From assembly GCF_000424985.1 (NCBI RefSeq), contig NZ_KE384290.1, positions 1 through 64,000 of the forward strand: a stretch of 64,000 nucleotides of DNA, read 5' to 3'. Below the pieces are notes generated by a model. That model was not told where the DNA came from. It made no database searches and saw nothing but the letters and a program-made list of their open reading frames with translations. Numbering within the stretch: the first letter of the stretch is position 1; every line of letters begins with the position of its first letter. Position numbers and translations under genes: made by a program. This DNA is from Arenibacter latericius DSM 15913 (GTDB lineage Bacteria; Bacteroidota; Bacteroidia; Flavobacteriales; Flavobacteriaceae). Below are positions 62,722 through 64,000 of the stretch, piece after piece.

Positions 62722-64000
62722 TTACAATAAGCTCTTCCCTGTCATTGCCTTGGGTTGTGGTACCCCCAGAAGCGTAAGAATAGTAGGAGCAATATCGCCT
62801 AAAACTCCGTCTTGTATCGCTTTTAATTCCTTATCTACTAAGATTAGAGGAACAGGATTAGTAGTATGTGCTGTATTTGGACTACCATCTGGGTTTATCA
62901 TAGTTTCACAATTCCCGTGATCTGCAATTACCAAAGTAGTGTACCCATTATTGAGTCCGGCAGTAATAACCGAATTAGCACAACTGTCTACTACCTCACA
63001 GGCTTTTATAGCGGCTTGCATATCTCCAGTATGGCCCACCATATCTGGGTTAGCAAAGTTTAGACATACAAAATCTACTTCCCCTTTATCTAGTTCAGGG
63101 ATAATGGCATCCCTAATTTCGTATGCACTCATCTCTGGCTTTAAATCGTAAGTAGCTACTTTTGGTGATGGGCAAAGGATTCTCTCCTCTCCATCAAAAG
63201 GAACTTCCCTACCTCCATTAAAGAAGAAAGTAACGTGAGGGTATTTTTCGGTCTCCGCAATACGGATCTGCTTCTTATTAGCATTAGACAAGGTCTCGCC
63301 TAAAGTATCTTCTATATTGTCTTTGTCATAAATTACATTTACACCAACATAAGAGTCGTCGTAATTAGTCATAGTAACAAAGTAAAGGTCTAGTTTATGC
63401 ATATTTTGCTCGTGCATGTCTACCTGACTCAATACCTGGGTAAGTTCTCTACCACGATCGGTTCTAAAGTTATAGAATATCACTACGTCTCCATCTTTAA
63501 TAGTGGTAAGTGGATCGTTATTTTCATTAGTGATTACCAAAGGTTTTAAGAACTCATCAGTTACTCCTTCTTCATAGCTCTTTAAAACAGATGCTTCGAT
63601 GTCTTTTGTTTTGGTTCCAGTACCATTAACCAACAGGTCGTAAGCCATTTTTAAGCGCTCCCATCTTTTATCACGATCCATAGCATAGTAACGTCCTATA
63701 ACGCTTGCTAGTTTTACGTTTTTATCTGCACAGTATTCGTTAATATCATTTAGATAGCCCACCCCGCTATTAGGGTCTACATCTCTACCGTCTGTAAAGG
63801 CGTGAATATAACTGTTTTTAATACCGTAGCTTTCACAGGCATCGATAAGTCCTTTTAAGTGGGAAGTATGACTGTGTACTCCGCCATCACTCAACAGGCC
63901 TAAGAAATGAACTGTTTTATTTTGGTCTTTGGCATGTAATAATGCTTCTTTTAAAACAACCTCGTCCTTTAAAGTGTTTTGCTCTATAGCAAGATTAATT
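62722..64000 (-). CDS. gpmI: 2,3-bisphosphoglycerate-independent phosphoglycerate mutase, N-terminus outside the window
   Basis: This is the glycolytic enzyme converting 3- to 2-phosphoglycerate with manganese. The open frame runs off the right edge, with about 425 C-terminal residues present out of about 510. Visible motifs include GLLSDGGVHSHTSHL, AFTDGRDVDPNSG, YNFRTDRGREL, NFANPDMVGHTGD and IADHGNCE, which cover the substrate- and metal-binding sites. The beginning, with the nucleophilic serine, is missing from this window only because it lies beyond base 64000. Confidence 0.96.
   Translation of the reverse strand, partial: INLAIEQNTLKDEVVLKEALLHAKDQNKTVHFLGLLSDGGVHSHTSHLKGLIDACESYGIKNSYIHAFTDGRDVDPNSGVGYLNDINEYCADKNVKLASVIGRYYAMDRDKRWERLKMAYDLLVNGTGTKTKDIEASVLKSYEEGVTDEFLKPLVITNENNDPLTTIKDGDVVIFYNFRTDRGRELTQVLSQVDMHEQNMHKLDLYFVTMTNYDDSYVGVNVIYDKDNIEDTLGETLSNANKKQIRIAETEKYPHVTFFFNGGREVPFDGEERILCPSPKVATYDLKPEMSAYEIRDAIIPELDKGEVDFVCLNFANPDMVGHTGDMQAAIKACEVVDSCANSVITAGLNNGYTTLVIADHGNCETMINPDGSPNTAHTTNPVPLILVDKELKAIQDGVLGDIAPTILTLLGVPQPKAMTGKSLL

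Noticed and set aside
1-64000. CRISPR array, prophage or complete insertion sequence
   Set aside because: No regularly spaced direct repeats, phage structural genes or full transposase were found on either strand.

Overview
The window looks like a low-GC Flavobacteriaceae (Bacteroidota) chromosome, probably marine. The evidence is a SusC/SusD pair, lipoproteins with short Bacteroidota-type signal peptides, type IX secretion genes (porT/sprT and the DUF5103 plug), a short primary sigma factor, the Na+-NQR complex, and promoter -7 elements of the TAnnTTTG type in place of sigma-70 TATAAT boxes. No tRNA, rRNA, CRISPR array or complete insertion sequence was found.

The left third (about 0-24 kb) is an accessory carbohydrate/glycoconjugate locus built around one divergent promoter region at 8.35-8.65 kb. 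Leftward run a ceramidase-family hydrolase, a PqaA-type hydrolase, an alpha/beta hydrolase, a ChbG/YdjC deacetylase, a BASS transporter, an FHS-type MFS transporter and a BNR-repeat sialidase-like lipoprotein. Rightward run a PKD lipoprotein, SusC, SusD, a second sialidase-like protein, a purple-acid-phosphatase-like phosphoesterase and two membrane proteins of unknown function. An AraC regulator then stands divergent to a DapA/NanA-superfamily aldolase, with a perfect 12-bp inverted repeat just upstream of the regulator. A membrane-anchored PHP protein and a glycerophosphodiesterase follow. Together these suggest import and dismantling of a sugar-acid-containing conjugate, possibly a glycolipid. 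That substrate is inferred, not shown.

The middle (24-48 kb) is mostly core: a GH3-family protein, YpdA and ribulose-phosphate epimerase, a DEAD-box helicase, rpoD, the rpsO-pnp pair, fbaA-accD (AccD has lost its zinc-ribbon cysteines), tamL divergent from an RNA methyltransferase, ubiE-porT, trkA-trkH, a fatty-acid desaturase with an aminotransferase, and rsmG.

The right part (48-64 kb) holds P5C dehydrogenase, an 850-bp non-coding stretch containing a dense island of about eight perfect or near-perfect hairpins, apaG, the T9SS plug gene, the complete nqrABCDEF operon followed by a small partner gene and the flavin transferase gene apbE, a methyltransferase, map, and gpmI running off the right edge. 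Clear intrinsic terminators separate many of the core units. The strongest leads are the hairpin island (50531-50877), the pair of uncharacterised membrane proteins in the sugar locus, the inverted-repeat operator at the AraC/aldolase junction, and a second palindrome lying over the pruA promoter.
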